Positions 42,167-50,586 of a stretch of 64,000 bases of DNA are shown here, one piece after another. Source of the stretch: SZUA-545 sp050297855 (GTDB lineage Bacteria > Campylobacterota > Campylobacteria > Campylobacterales > SZUA-545); contig JBNKTC010000009.1 in assembly GCA_050297855.1 (NCBI GenBank), positions 52,729-116,728 on the forward strand. The letters are read 5' to 3'. Under the pieces are notes generated by a model. The model made no database searches. It saw only the letters and a list, made by a program, of their open reading frames with translations, and had not been told where the DNA came from. Every line of letters begins with the position of its first letter. Position 1 is the first letter of the stretch. Position numbers and translations under genes: made by a program.

Positions 42167-43573
42167 ATGATTAAAGCATTTTTTACCAACTCCACGGGAA
42201 TCCTTGTTTCCCGCCTCCTCGGATTCCTTCGCGACCTGCTTATGGCTTCGGTACTCGGGGCCAATATTTTCTCCGATATCTTCTTTGTCGCATTCAAGCT
42301 CCCGAACCTCTTTCGGCGCATCTTCGCCGAAGGGGCGTTCTCCCAGGCTTTTATCCCGTCGCTCTCCTTTGCGAAATACAAAGCACGCTTTAGTTTCGAG
42401 ATCTTTTTCTGGCTGCTGCTGGTGGTCTTCGGTCTATCGATCCTGGTCAACCTCTTCAGCTACGCCGTCACCTCCGTCATCGCCTACGGGTTTGACGAAG
42501 AGACGCGGCTGCTGGCCGCCCCGCTGGTGGCGATCAACTTCTACTACCTCGACTTTATCTTCGCCGTCTCGTTCCTGGCGGGGATGCTGCACTATAAAAA
42601 CCACTTTGCCACCACCGCCTTCTCCACGGCGCTTCTGAATATCGCCCTGATCATCGCCCTGTTGATCAGCCGCGACATGGGCAAACTCGACATCGTCTAC
42701 GCCCTCAGCTGGGCCGTCCTGGCGGGCGGGGCATTGCAGCTTGCCACACACCTCGTCGCATCCAAAAACCGCGGCATCTGCAAAACGCTCATCGCCGGGG
42801 CGAAAAGCCGCAAGGATTCCGACGAGGATACCAACCGCTTTAAGAAGGCGTTTTTCCCCGCCATCTTCGCCTCCTCGGCCTCCCATGTCTCCGCCTTTTT
42901 GGACACCTTCCTCGCCTCGTTTCTCATGAGCGGAAGCATCAGCTACCTCTACTATGCCAACCGCATCCTGCAGCTCCCCCTGGCCCTGTTTGCCATCGCC
43001 GTCTCCGTCGCCCTCTTCCCGGCGATCTCCAAGGCGATCCACCAGGAAGAGAAGGCCAAGGCGAACCGCCTGCTGGCAAAAAGCAGCTGGATGCTGCTCT
43101 ATCTCCTCTCCTTCTCCACGATCGGAGCGGTGATCCTCTCCGAAGAGATCATCTGGCTGCTCTTCGAACGGGGCGAGTTCCTGCGGGAGGATACGCATAA
43201 TACGGCATGGGTACTGCTGATGTACATGATCGGGCTGCTCCCCTTCGGACTGGCCAAGATCTTCTCGCTCTGGCACTTCGCCCACCACAACCAGAAGGCC
43301 GTCGCCAAGATCACGGCACTCTCCCTGGTCATCAACATCCTCCTCTCCCTGGCCCTGATCGTCCCGATGAAAGCGGCAGGCCTTGCCCTGGCCAGCTCTC
43401 TTTCGGGATTTGTCCTTTTTGGGCTCAACTACCGCCTCTACCGCCGCACATCGGGCGACGCGATCTTTTGGAATAAAAAACTAATTTGGCTACTATTGAG
43501 TATAATCGCGTTTACCATTATTATCGGCCTGGCCAAATACGCCCTGGAGCATTCGGGGCTCTTAATACTCTAA
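42167..43573 (+). CDS. murJ: Lipid II flippase MurJ
   Basis: This 468-residue MATE-like protein has about 13-14 helices. It opens with FFTNSTGILVSRLLGFLRDL and has LPNLFRRIFAEGAFSQAFIP, the signature MviN/MurJ N-terminal block, with the essential arginines of the central cavity. It flips lipid II for peptidoglycan synthesis. It heads murJ-cysS-HAD-thiE-pgeF (10-base gap to cysS). Confidence 0.94.
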   Translation: MIKAFFTNSTGILVSRLLGFLRDLLMASVLGANIFSDIFFVAFKLPNLFRRIFAEGAFSQAFIPSLSFAKYKARFSFEIFFWLLLVVFGLSILVNLFSYAVTSVIAYGFDEETRLLAAPLVAINFYYLDFIFAVSFLAGMLHYKNHFATTAFSTALLNIALIIALLISRDMGKLDIVYALSWAVLAGGALQLATHLVASKNRGICKTLIAGAKSRKDSDEDTNRFKKAFFPAIFASSASHVSAFLDTFLASFLMSGSISYLYYANRILQLPLALFAIAVSVALFPAISKAIHQEEKAKANRLLAKSSWMLLYLLSFSTIGAVILSEEIIWLLFERGEFLREDTHNTAWVLLMYMIGLLPFGLAKIFSLWHFAHHNQKAVAKITALSLVINILLSLALIVPMKAAGLALASSLSGFVLFGLNYRLYRRTSGDAIFWNKKLIWLLLSIIAFTIIIGLAKYALEHSGLLIL

Positions 43574-43583
43574 GGATATAGAT

Positions 43584-44981
43584 TTGGATTTTTACCTCTA
43601 CGACTCCCACACCAGAACCAAACAGAAATTCGAACCCATCACCGCGGGGGAAGCGAGCATCTACGTCTGCGGTCCGACGGTGTACGACTACTCCCACCTG
43701 GGCCACGCCAAGAGCGCGCTCTCCTTCGACCTGCTTGCCCGCACCCTGAAAGCCCTGGGCTACACCGTGACGCTGGCGCGCAACATCACCGATATCGACG
43801 ACAAGATCATCAAAAAAAGCCTGGAGACGGGGACCCCGATCAAAGAGCTCACCGACTATTACGCCAAAAACTATAACCTGGAGATGCGCCTGCTGGGCGT
43901 CCGGCTCCCCGACATCGAACCCAAAGCGACCGAGAACATCGATGCGATGATCGAACTGATCTCCACGCTGCTGGATAAAGGGGCCGCCTACAAGCTGGAT
44001 AACGGCGATGTCTACTTTAACACCAAAGCCGACACCGACTACGGCTCCCTGGCCCACGCGACCCAGGAGGAGAAGCAGCACCGCGTCGCGACCGAGGGCA
44101 AGCAGAACGAGGAGGATTTCGTCCTCTGGAAGGCGTGCAAGGAGCAGGATGTCTGCTTCGACTCCCCCTTCGGCAGGGGACGGCCCGGCTGGCACCTGGA
44201 GTGCTCCGCCATGATCAAAAGACACCTGGCCAAAGGGGGAAGCTACCAGATCGACATCCACGCGGGGGGCGCGGACCTCTTCTTCCCCCACCACGAGAAC
44301 GAAGCGGCCCAGACCCGCTGCGCCTATGACCAGGAGCTGGCAAAATACTGGATGCACAACGGCTTTATCAACATCAACGGCGAGAAGATGAGCAAGAGTC
44401 TGGGCAACAGCTTTTTCCTCAAGGACGCCCTCAAGGTCTACCACCCCGAGGTGCTGCGCTTTTACCTGCTCTCGACCCACTACCGGATGAACTTCAACTT
44501 TGCCGAAGAGGATCTGCTGGCGTCCAAAAAACGGCTTGACAAGCTCTACCGGCTTAAAAAACGTATCTACGGGACCAAGGGATCGCTTCCGGAGAAAGCC
44601 TATACCCAAAACGTCCTGGACGCCCTGGCGGACGATCTCAACATCTCCGTGGCCCTGGCCAAGATCGACGGCTTTATCGCCCAGGCCAACGAACACCTCG
44701 ATGCCAATCCCAAGGACAAGGGCTTTAAAAAGACAGTTGCTGCCACGATCGAGTGGCTGGCCGACGTACTCGGTTTCGGGTGCGACGACCCCTACGCCTA
44801 TTTCCAGCACGGGATCTCGGCAGAGAAGAAAAAGCAGATCGAAGGCCTCATCCAGCGGCGCGACGATGCCAAGGCGGTCAAGGACTTCGAACGGGCCGAC
44901 GCGATCCGCGACGAGATCCTGGCGATGGATGTCATGATCATGGACACCCCCCAGGGGACCCTGTGGGAGATGAAGGCGTAA
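43584..44981 (+). CDS. cysS: Cysteinyl-tRNA synthetase
   Basis: This 465-residue class I synthetase has YVCGPTVYDYSHLGHAKSAL (zinc Cys and the HIGH-type motif), WHLECSAM and DLFFPHHENEAAQ (zinc ligands), and GEKMSKSLGN (KMSKS). The start is a TTG at 43584 with AAGGATA upstream. It follows murJ, as in Campylobacter and Helicobacter. Confidence 0.97.
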   Translation: MDFYLYDSHTRTKQKFEPITAGEASIYVCGPTVYDYSHLGHAKSALSFDLLARTLKALGYTVTLARNITDIDDKIIKKSLETGTPIKELTDYYAKNYNLEMRLLGVRLPDIEPKATENIDAMIELISTLLDKGAAYKLDNGDVYFNTKADTDYGSLAHATQEEKQHRVATEGKQNEEDFVLWKACKEQDVCFDSPFGRGRPGWHLECSAMIKRHLAKGGSYQIDIHAGGADLFFPHHENEAAQTRCAYDQELAKYWMHNGFININGEKMSKSLGNSFFLKDALKVYHPEVLRFYLLSTHYRMNFNFAEEDLLASKKRLDKLYRLKKRIYGTKGSLPEKAYTQNVLDALADDLNISVALAKIDGFIAQANEHLDANPKDKGFKKTVAATIEWLADVLGFGCDDPYAYFQHGISAEKKKQIEGLIQRRDDAKAVKDFERADAIRDEILAMDVMIMDTPQGTLWEMKA

Positions 44982-44982
44982 T

Positions 44983-45630
44983 ATGGGCAAACACCGCATT
45001 GTCATTTTCGATATGGACGGCACGCTGCTTGACAGTGCCACGGATATCACGATCACGATCAACCATATCCGTAAGACAAAGGGGCTTGAGCCGGTCGAAG
45101 CCTCGAGCATCGTCAAAGCGATCAATAGCGAAGGGGTCAACCTGGCCGAGATGTTCTACGGGACCAAGACCTATGAAAAACCGGACCGCGAGCTTTTTGA
45201 AAGCCACTACTGGGAACAGTGCATTCAGAACCTCCGCATCTACCCCGATATCGAAGCAACGCTGGAGCGTTTGAGGGAAAACGATATCCGCCTCTCGGTC
45301 GCCACCAACGCCGCGACGATCTTTGCCAAGAAGATGCTCAAAAAGACGGGGCTTAACAACTACTTCGACTTTATCATGGGCTCGTGTGACGTCAAAAACA
45401 GTAAACCCGACCCGGAGATCATCCACAAGATCATGCGGCGCTACCAGTTCGACACGAAAACCCATGCGGTCCCGGTCATCGTGGGCGACAGCCATAAGGA
45501 TATGAAGGCCGCCAAAGAGGCGAAGATCCACGGTATCCACGCCCGCTGGGGATTTGAAAACGACGAGATCCGGGGCGTCCCTTCGGCCCTTTCTCCCAAA
45601 GAGGTCATCACCCTCCTGGAGCAGTTATGA
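44983..45630 (+). CDS. HAD-family hydrolase, phosphoglycolate phosphatase-like
   Basis: In this 215-residue HAD protein motif I is IFDMDGTLLDS, motif II SVATNAA, motif III the Lys in NSKPDPEII, and motif IV VGDSHKDMKAAKEA. A helical cap of subclass I is inserted after motif I. Substrates of this group include phosphoglycolate and other sugar phosphates; none can be inferred. It starts one base after cysS and overlaps thiE by four. Confidence 0.88.
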   Translation: MGKHRIVIFDMDGTLLDSATDITITINHIRKTKGLEPVEASSIVKAINSEGVNLAEMFYGTKTYEKPDRELFESHYWEQCIQNLRIYPDIEATLERLRENDIRLSVATNAATIFAKKMLKKTGLNNYFDFIMGSCDVKNSKPDPEIIHKIMRRYQFDTKTHAVPVIVGDSHKDMKAAKEAKIHGIHARWGFENDEIRGVPSALSPKEVITLLEQL

Positions 45631-46253
45631 AAGGGCTCTACGTGATCACCGACGAGACCCTGACCCCCTACGGGGAGATCGAAGCCTGCCTGCGCCCCGC
45701 CCTGGAGAACGGTGCACGCCTGGTCCAGCTGCGTGACAAGAGCCGTGATGACGAAAGCCTGCTGCAGACGGCCCTGACGATCAAGACGCTCTGCGAAGAG
45801 TACGACGCGACGTTTATCATCAACGACCGGGTCGACCTGGCCAATGAAGTAGATGCGGACGGCCTGCATATCGGGCGGGACGACGAGGAGTTCGACCTGG
45901 CCCGCCGCATCCTGGGTAAAAAAAAGATCATCGGCGTCTCCTGCTACGGCGATATCTTCCGGGCCAAGGAGTTTGAACACCGGGGAGCCGACTATGTCGC
46001 CTTCGGTGCTTTCTTCACCTCGGCAACCAAACCGGATGCCCCGACAATCAATACAACCCTGCTAGCCGATGCCAAACGGATGCTCAAGATCCCCGTTTGT
46101 GCCATCGGGGGGATCACGGCAGAAAACGCCCCCACATTACTGGAAAAAGGCGCCGATATGCTCGCTGTCATCAGCGACGTCTGGAAAGCGAAGGATATCG
46201 GCGCCCGATGCCATACCTACAAGGAGCTTTTCGATGCGACTACACCACTTTAG
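45627..46253 (+). CDS. thiE: Thiamine phosphate synthase
   Basis: This 208-residue TIM barrel joins HMP-PP and thiazole phosphate. Motifs include LVQLRDKSRDDESLL, FIINDRVDLANEVDADGLHI, DYVAFGAFFTSATKP and CAIGGITAENAPTLLEKGAD. It starts within the HAD gene stop (ATGA). The 3' end overlaps pgeF by 20 bases. No TPP riboswitch is seen upstream. Confidence 0.94.
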   Translation: MKGLYVITDETLTPYGEIEACLRPALENGARLVQLRDKSRDDESLLQTALTIKTLCEEYDATFIINDRVDLANEVDADGLHIGRDDEEFDLARRILGKKKIIGVSCYGDIFRAKEFEHRGADYVAFGAFFTSATKPDAPTINTTLLADAKRMLKIPVCAIGGITAENAPTLLEKGADMLAVISDVWKAKDIGARCHTYKELFDATTPL

Positions 46254-46992
46254 CCTCCTCGCCCCCTATGCCGACCGTATCGGCCATGCGATCACGACCC
46301 GTGAAGGCGGGGTGAGCCAGGCCCCCTTCCACTCCCTCAACCTCGCCTACCACGTGGGCGATAAAAAAGAGCACGTCGACAAAAACCACGAACTCCTGGC
46401 CGAAGCGATGGGATATGACGTTGCGCGCATCGTCCACATGCGCCAGGTCCATGGGAACGGGGTCTTCCACGTCACCGATGCGTACGACTACTCCTTCGTC
46501 CCCGAGTGCGACGCCCTCATCACTGACTGCCCCGACACACCCCTGATGGTCATGGTAGCCGACTGCATCCCGATCCTCTTATATGACCCCGAGCACCATG
46601 CCGTAGCCGCCGTCCACGCAGGACGGTCCGGCCTTTTTCAAGGCGTGATCCCGTCCACGATAGCGGCAATGCAAAAGGCGTTTAAAAGCGATCCGGAAAA
46701 GCTCCTGGCCTGCCTGGGCGGTTCGATCCATGCCTGCTGCTACGAAGTGGGAAGCGAGATCGTTGCTGAAGCGAAAAAACTCGGGTTTGATTATGCCATT
46801 CAAAAACGGGGGGATAGCTGGTACCTGGATAACGTGGCGATCGCCGAAAAGCAGCTTGAAAAAAACGGGGTGATTCAGTCGAACATCGAGATGATGACGG
46901 TCTGTACCGGGTGCCGAAGCGACACCCTCTTCTCCTACCGCAAGGAGAACCAGACCACCGGGCGATTTGCCGGTGTGATTTTTCTGCGGTAA
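46234..46992 (+). CDS. pgeF: Laccase-domain purine nucleoside phosphorylase (YfiH/PgeF family)
   Basis: This 252-residue protein has zinc-ligand motifs MRQVHGNGV, VADCIPILLYDP and VAAVHAGRSG, plus SIHACCYEVG, the family pattern for YfiH enzymes that act on purine nucleosides and are linked to peptidoglycan quality control. The frame is open from 46069, but AAGGAG precedes the ATG at 46234, giving MRLHHFSLLAPYADRIGHAI. It is last in the operon and convergent with the chemoreceptor gene, 9 bases away. Confidence 0.9.
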   Translation: MRLHHFSLLAPYADRIGHAITTREGGVSQAPFHSLNLAYHVGDKKEHVDKNHELLAEAMGYDVARIVHMRQVHGNGVFHVTDAYDYSFVPECDALITDCPDTPLMVMVADCIPILLYDPEHHAVAAVHAGRSGLFQGVIPSTIAAMQKAFKSDPEKLLACLGGSIHACCYEVGSEIVAEAKKLGFDYAIQKRGDSWYLDNVAIAEKQLEKNGVIQSNIEMMTVCTGCRSDTLFSYRKENQTTGRFAGVIFLR

Positions 46993-47001
46993 CGGGTTGG
47001 G

Positions 47002-48108
47002 CTACTCGTGGCTTTTGCCTGTCTTTTCCGCCAGGACCTTGTCCAGGATTTTGAAGACGTCGTCGCTGCCCGCTTCCATAATCTCGAAGGCCTTGCGCAG
47101 TGCGTCGATATCGAGCTCTTCTTGTGCGATGAGTTCGAAGACATCCTTGGTACCGTTGTGGACCACGCTGTGCGGCTGTTCCAGTGAGCCGAAGCTCGGT
47201 GTTTGGGAGAAGAACTCGCGCCCTTCCCCTTCGTAATACCATTTCCCCAGACGGCAGTTGTGGTGATCGACGAAAGCAAACTCCTCTTTCTGTGTTGCCA
47301 CGGAGAGGTAGGTATTGACTTTCCAGAGCAGGTGATCCAGCTTGGCCAGGGACATAAAGATACGGTCATTGGAGTAGCCCAGGTGTCCGAAGGTGTTCAT
47401 GATCACCTGCACGTCCGTATCCAGTTTGCCGTTGAAGGTGTTGACCCATTCGGTCGTCTCTTCGACGCGGGATTTGATATATCGGGACTTCTCGTTGACC
47501 GAAGCGACCTCCTGCTGCATGGACTGGAGTGCGACGTTGATATCGTCGATCGCCTTGTCCGTCCGGTCGGCCAGTTTGCGCACTTCGTCGGCGACGACGG
47601 CGAAACCGCGTCCGTGCTCACCGGCCCGGGCTGCTTCGATCGCGGCATTCAGTGCCAGGAGGTTGGTCTGGTCGGAGATATCCTTGATCAGCGTCAGGAT
47701 CGAGCTTACCTCTTCCGCGCGACCGGCGAGATTGGATACAGCCGTATCCGAATCTTCGGAGACATCCCGCAGCGACTCCAGTGCCGACGTGATCTCTTTG
47801 GTGCTTCCCGCAAGGTTGTTCATCTCTTCGAGGAGGTCTTCCGTCTCGGTGAGTGATCCTTTGGCGTGACTGACCGAATCGGCCATGTTCTTTTGAACGT
47901 CGACAAGCCCCTTTTTAAGGTTCTCATTCTGGTACTTCATCAGGCCCCGGAAGGGGTACTGCTGCTTGTGTGTCGCTTCGTGGGAAGCCACCTGGGCCTC
48001 CAGTTCGCGTATCCTCTCCTGCAGGGATCCCACCTGGTTTTTCAACCCGCTGTTCTCCTGCTCCAATTCCCGTATCAGATGTGTATTATCCGAACCAAAC
48101 AAACCCAT
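47002..48108 (-). CDS. Soluble methyl-accepting chemotaxis protein with C-terminal CZB domain
   Basis: This 368-residue protein has no membrane helix. The N-terminal coiled coil (about 8-45) leads into the signalling domain (hairpin tip ISDQTNLLALNAAIEAARAG with EHGRGFAVVADEVRKLA). The C-terminal chemoreceptor zinc-binding domain has H in LAKLDHLLWKVN, C in VDHHNCRLGKWYYEG and H in QPHSVVHNG. The layout resembles Helicobacter TlpD, a cytosolic receptor for oxidants or metal. GGGAG precedes the ATG. Confidence 0.92.
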   Translation of the reverse strand: MGLFGSDNTHLIRELEQENSGLKNQVGSLQERIRELEAQVASHEATHKQQYPFRGLMKYQNENLKKGLVDVQKNMADSVSHAKGSLTETEDLLEEMNNLAGSTKEITSALESLRDVSEDSDTAVSNLAGRAEEVSSILTLIKDISDQTNLLALNAAIEAARAGEHGRGFAVVADEVRKLADRTDKAIDDINVALQSMQQEVASVNEKSRYIKSRVEETTEWVNTFNGKLDTDVQVIMNTFGHLGYSNDRIFMSLAKLDHLLWKVNTYLSVATQKEEFAFVDHHNCRLGKWYYEGEGREFFSQTPSFGSLEQPHSVVHNGTKDVFELIAQEELDIDALRKAFEIMEAGSDDVFKILDKVLAEKTGKSHE

Positions 48109-48151
48109 AAAAATGCTCCCATACCCTTAAGAAAATAAGAAATAACTAAAA

Positions 48152-48157
48152 ATTATA
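48152..48157 (-). promoter_or_regulatory. -10 of the CZB chemoreceptor gene
   Basis: The minus strand reads GATATAATTTT, about 45 bases before the ATG at 48108; the -35 is weak. Confidence 0.4.
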
Positions 48158-48194
48158 TCGAAGATATTTTAATGCAATGTGAAATAACATAAGT

Positions 48195-48200
48195 TATACT
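48195..48200 (+). promoter_or_regulatory. -10 of the UbiD-like gene
   Basis: TTATACT on the plus strand; the predicted start near 48207 leaves about 20 bases to the ATG at 48228, which disfavours the TTG at 48213 as the translation start. Confidence 0.4.
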
Positions 48201-48227
48201 TCCACTAAAATCTTGAAAGTCACCGAC

Positions 48228-50042
48228 ATGCACAAATTCATCGATATATTACAACAAAATAATGAACTTATGGTGATCGATACACCACTTGACATCAACC
48301 TGGAGATCCCGCACGTCGCCTATGCCGAAGTCAAAAAAGAGGGCGGCGGCAAAGCGCTGCTTTTTACCAACCCGCGTGATGGGGAGAAGGCCTTCTCCAC
48401 CCCGGTCTTGATGAACCTCTACGGCTCCTACTCCCGCTGCAGGCTTATCTTCGGACGTGACATCGAAGGGATCGCCGACGAGATCGGTGAGCTGATGCAT
48501 ATGAAACCGCCCCGCAACCTTGCAGATAAATTCGGCATGCTGGGAAAACTCTTTAATCTAAAAAGTGTTTTTCCCAAACGCATCCGCTCGGGCGCATGCC
48601 AGGAGGTGATCCATACAGGAAATAAGATCAACCTCTACGACCTGCCGATCCTGACCACCTGGGAAGAGGACGGCGGCCCCTTTATCACGATGGGGCAGAT
48701 CTACACCAAATCCCTCGACGGCTCCATGGCCAACCTGGGGATGTACCGTCTGCAGGTCTACGACAAAGAGCATGTCGGCCTCCACTGGCAGATCCATAAG
48801 GACAGCTCCCACTTCTTCGACCAGTACAAAGAGGCGGGCAAACCGATGCCCGTCTCTATTGCCGTCGGCGGCGACCCCCTTTACACCTGGTGCGGCCAGG
48901 CACCTCTGCCCCACGGAATCTTCGAACTGCTGATGTACGGTTTTATCAAAAAAGAGCCGGCCAAGCTGGTCAAGTCGGTCACCAACGACATCTACATCCC
49001 CCATGACGCCGACTTCGTCATCGAAGCGCTCATCGAGGATCCCGAGGAGCTCAAGATCGAAGGGCCCTTTGGCGATCACACCGGCTACTACACCCTCAAA
49101 GAGCCCTTCCCCTTCGGTAAGGTCACGGCGATCACCCATAAGAAAAACCCGGTCTACCTGGCCACCGTCGTCGGCAAACCGCCCATCGAGGACAAATACA
49201 TGGGCTGGGCGACCGAACGGATCTTCCTGCCGCTTCTTAAGACCACCGCCCCCGACCTGATCGACTACCATATGCCCGAAAACGGGGTCTTCCACAACCT
49301 CATCCTGGCCAAAATCAAACCCCACTACCCCGGGCACGCCCAGCAGATCATGCACGCATTCTGGGGTGTGGGGCAGATGAGCTTCGTCAAGCACGCGGTC
49401 TTCGTCGGGGATGATGCCCCTGCATTGACCGATTACAATGCCTTTGCCGACCATATCCTCGACCGCATCAGCGAGGAGAACATCCTCATCAGCTCCGGCG
49501 TCGTCGACCACCTCGACCACAGCTCCCCCAAACAGTTTGTCGGCGGGAAACTGGGGATCGACGCGACAGGCCCCGAAGTGGAGATCCCCAAGATCACGAT
49601 CCTGAACGATGAGGATCTGCTCATCAAAGCGCAGACCCTTGAACCGGAGATCAAAGCGGTCAAGCAGTACAAGGTCACCTCGCGTAACCCCATCACGCTG
49701 ATCAAATACACCAAAAACCGTCCGGCCAAGGCGATCTTTGAAAACCTCAAACCGCTCCAGGAGCACACCCGGATCATCGTCCTGCTGGATGATGCATGGC
49801 AAAACGACCTCGACAACCCCTACATGGTCATCTGGCGCATCGTCAACAACATCGACGCCAAACGAGACATCCATTTTGACGGTTTTATCGGTATCGATGC
49901 CAGCACCAAAGGACCGCTGGACAACTACAACAGAGAATGGCCCGGCGACGTCCTCTGCACCCGAAGCGTCCTCAACGGCCTGCGGGAGAAAGGCGTCCTC
50001 GATATCAGCGACGAACAGATCCGGGAGTGGCAGCTCGTTTAA
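48228..50042 (+). CDS. UbiD-family decarboxylase, menaquinone (futalosine) type
   Basis: This 604-residue protein is larger than E. coli UbiD (about 497), as in the menaquinone-biosynthesis decarboxylases of Campylobacterota, which decarboxylate 1,4-dihydroxy-6-naphthoate intermediates with prenylated FMN. EDGGPFITMGQIYTKS, LYTWCGQAPLPHG, and EGPFGDHTGYYTLKEPFPFG with the catalytic Glu-Arg-Glu region are present. The ATG at 48228 is chosen over the TTG at 48213 from the promoter position. Confidence 0.88.
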   Translation: MHKFIDILQQNNELMVIDTPLDINLEIPHVAYAEVKKEGGGKALLFTNPRDGEKAFSTPVLMNLYGSYSRCRLIFGRDIEGIADEIGELMHMKPPRNLADKFGMLGKLFNLKSVFPKRIRSGACQEVIHTGNKINLYDLPILTTWEEDGGPFITMGQIYTKSLDGSMANLGMYRLQVYDKEHVGLHWQIHKDSSHFFDQYKEAGKPMPVSIAVGGDPLYTWCGQAPLPHGIFELLMYGFIKKEPAKLVKSVTNDIYIPHDADFVIEALIEDPEELKIEGPFGDHTGYYTLKEPFPFGKVTAITHKKNPVYLATVVGKPPIEDKYMGWATERIFLPLLKTTAPDLIDYHMPENGVFHNLILAKIKPHYPGHAQQIMHAFWGVGQMSFVKHAVFVGDDAPALTDYNAFADHILDRISEENILISSGVVDHLDHSSPKQFVGGKLGIDATGPEVEIPKITILNDEDLLIKAQTLEPEIKAVKQYKVTSRNPITLIKYTKNRPAKAIFENLKPLQEHTRIIVLLDDAWQNDLDNPYMVIWRIVNNIDAKRDIHFDGFIGIDASTKGPLDNYNREWPGDVLCTRSVLNGLREKGVLDISDEQIREWQLV

Positions 50043-50116
50043 TCTGTTTTTATGGAGTTTTTTAAGAGAGAAGATGTCATATACCTTGTTGAGATATTGA
50101 TAACAACAAGGTTTTT

Positions 50117-50583
50117 ATGATGACACACCAGGAAGCTTTTACAGGACTTTTATACAACCAGGCGATGATAAAGCCCGACATCTTTTTTGCCATGCTCGGG
50201 AACCGTGCCAACGGCGAACTGGTACTGGAAGAGACGTGGGATACCGCCCTTCGCGCCAGCGGAGAGAAACCCCGTTATGGGCTGGCAGATATCGAACGCC
50301 ACCCCTTCAGTATCGAAACCCGTCCGGGGATCTACCTCGTGTTTCCCGAAACCGCCGAATCGACCCGGGCGATAGCCGCCCTTTTGACGACCCCCCTGAA
50401 CATGGATACGATGCAGTTTGAGGAGAATGCCGCGGCCCGTTTTTTCGAACCCCGGGCGAGGGGCCATTCACACTGTATGAGCGGAACGGAGAGAGCCTTT
50501 CAGCTGCAGCGACACTGACCGGATGCATCGACAAAAAGGAGCTGACGGCAACCCTTACGGGGCTTCTGGAAACGAACGCGTAG
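50117..50583 (+). pseudogene. Small unknown gene with a frameshift at a T6 run
   Basis: From the ATG at 50117 (or 50120) the frame reads MMTHQEAFTGLLYNQAMIKP up to ...NAAARFF. After the T6 run at 50440-50445 coding sense continues in another frame: TPGEGPFTLYERNGESLSAA then TLTGCIDKKELTATLTGL to a TAG at 50581. Adding one T would join them into one product of about 155 residues. The unshifted frame ends in low-plausibility sequence at 50518. I recognise no family. A homopolymer error, a real frameshift or programmed slippage are all possible. Confidence 0.65.
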
Positions 50584-50586
50584 CAC

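Noticed and set aside
43521..45140. A 539-codon open frame antisense to cysS
   Set aside because: cysS on the plus strand carries all class I synthetase motifs; the antisense frame has none.
45600..45640. TPP riboswitch for thiE
   Set aside because: thiE overlaps the preceding HAD gene by four bases, leaving no room for a leader, and no THI-box sequence is present.
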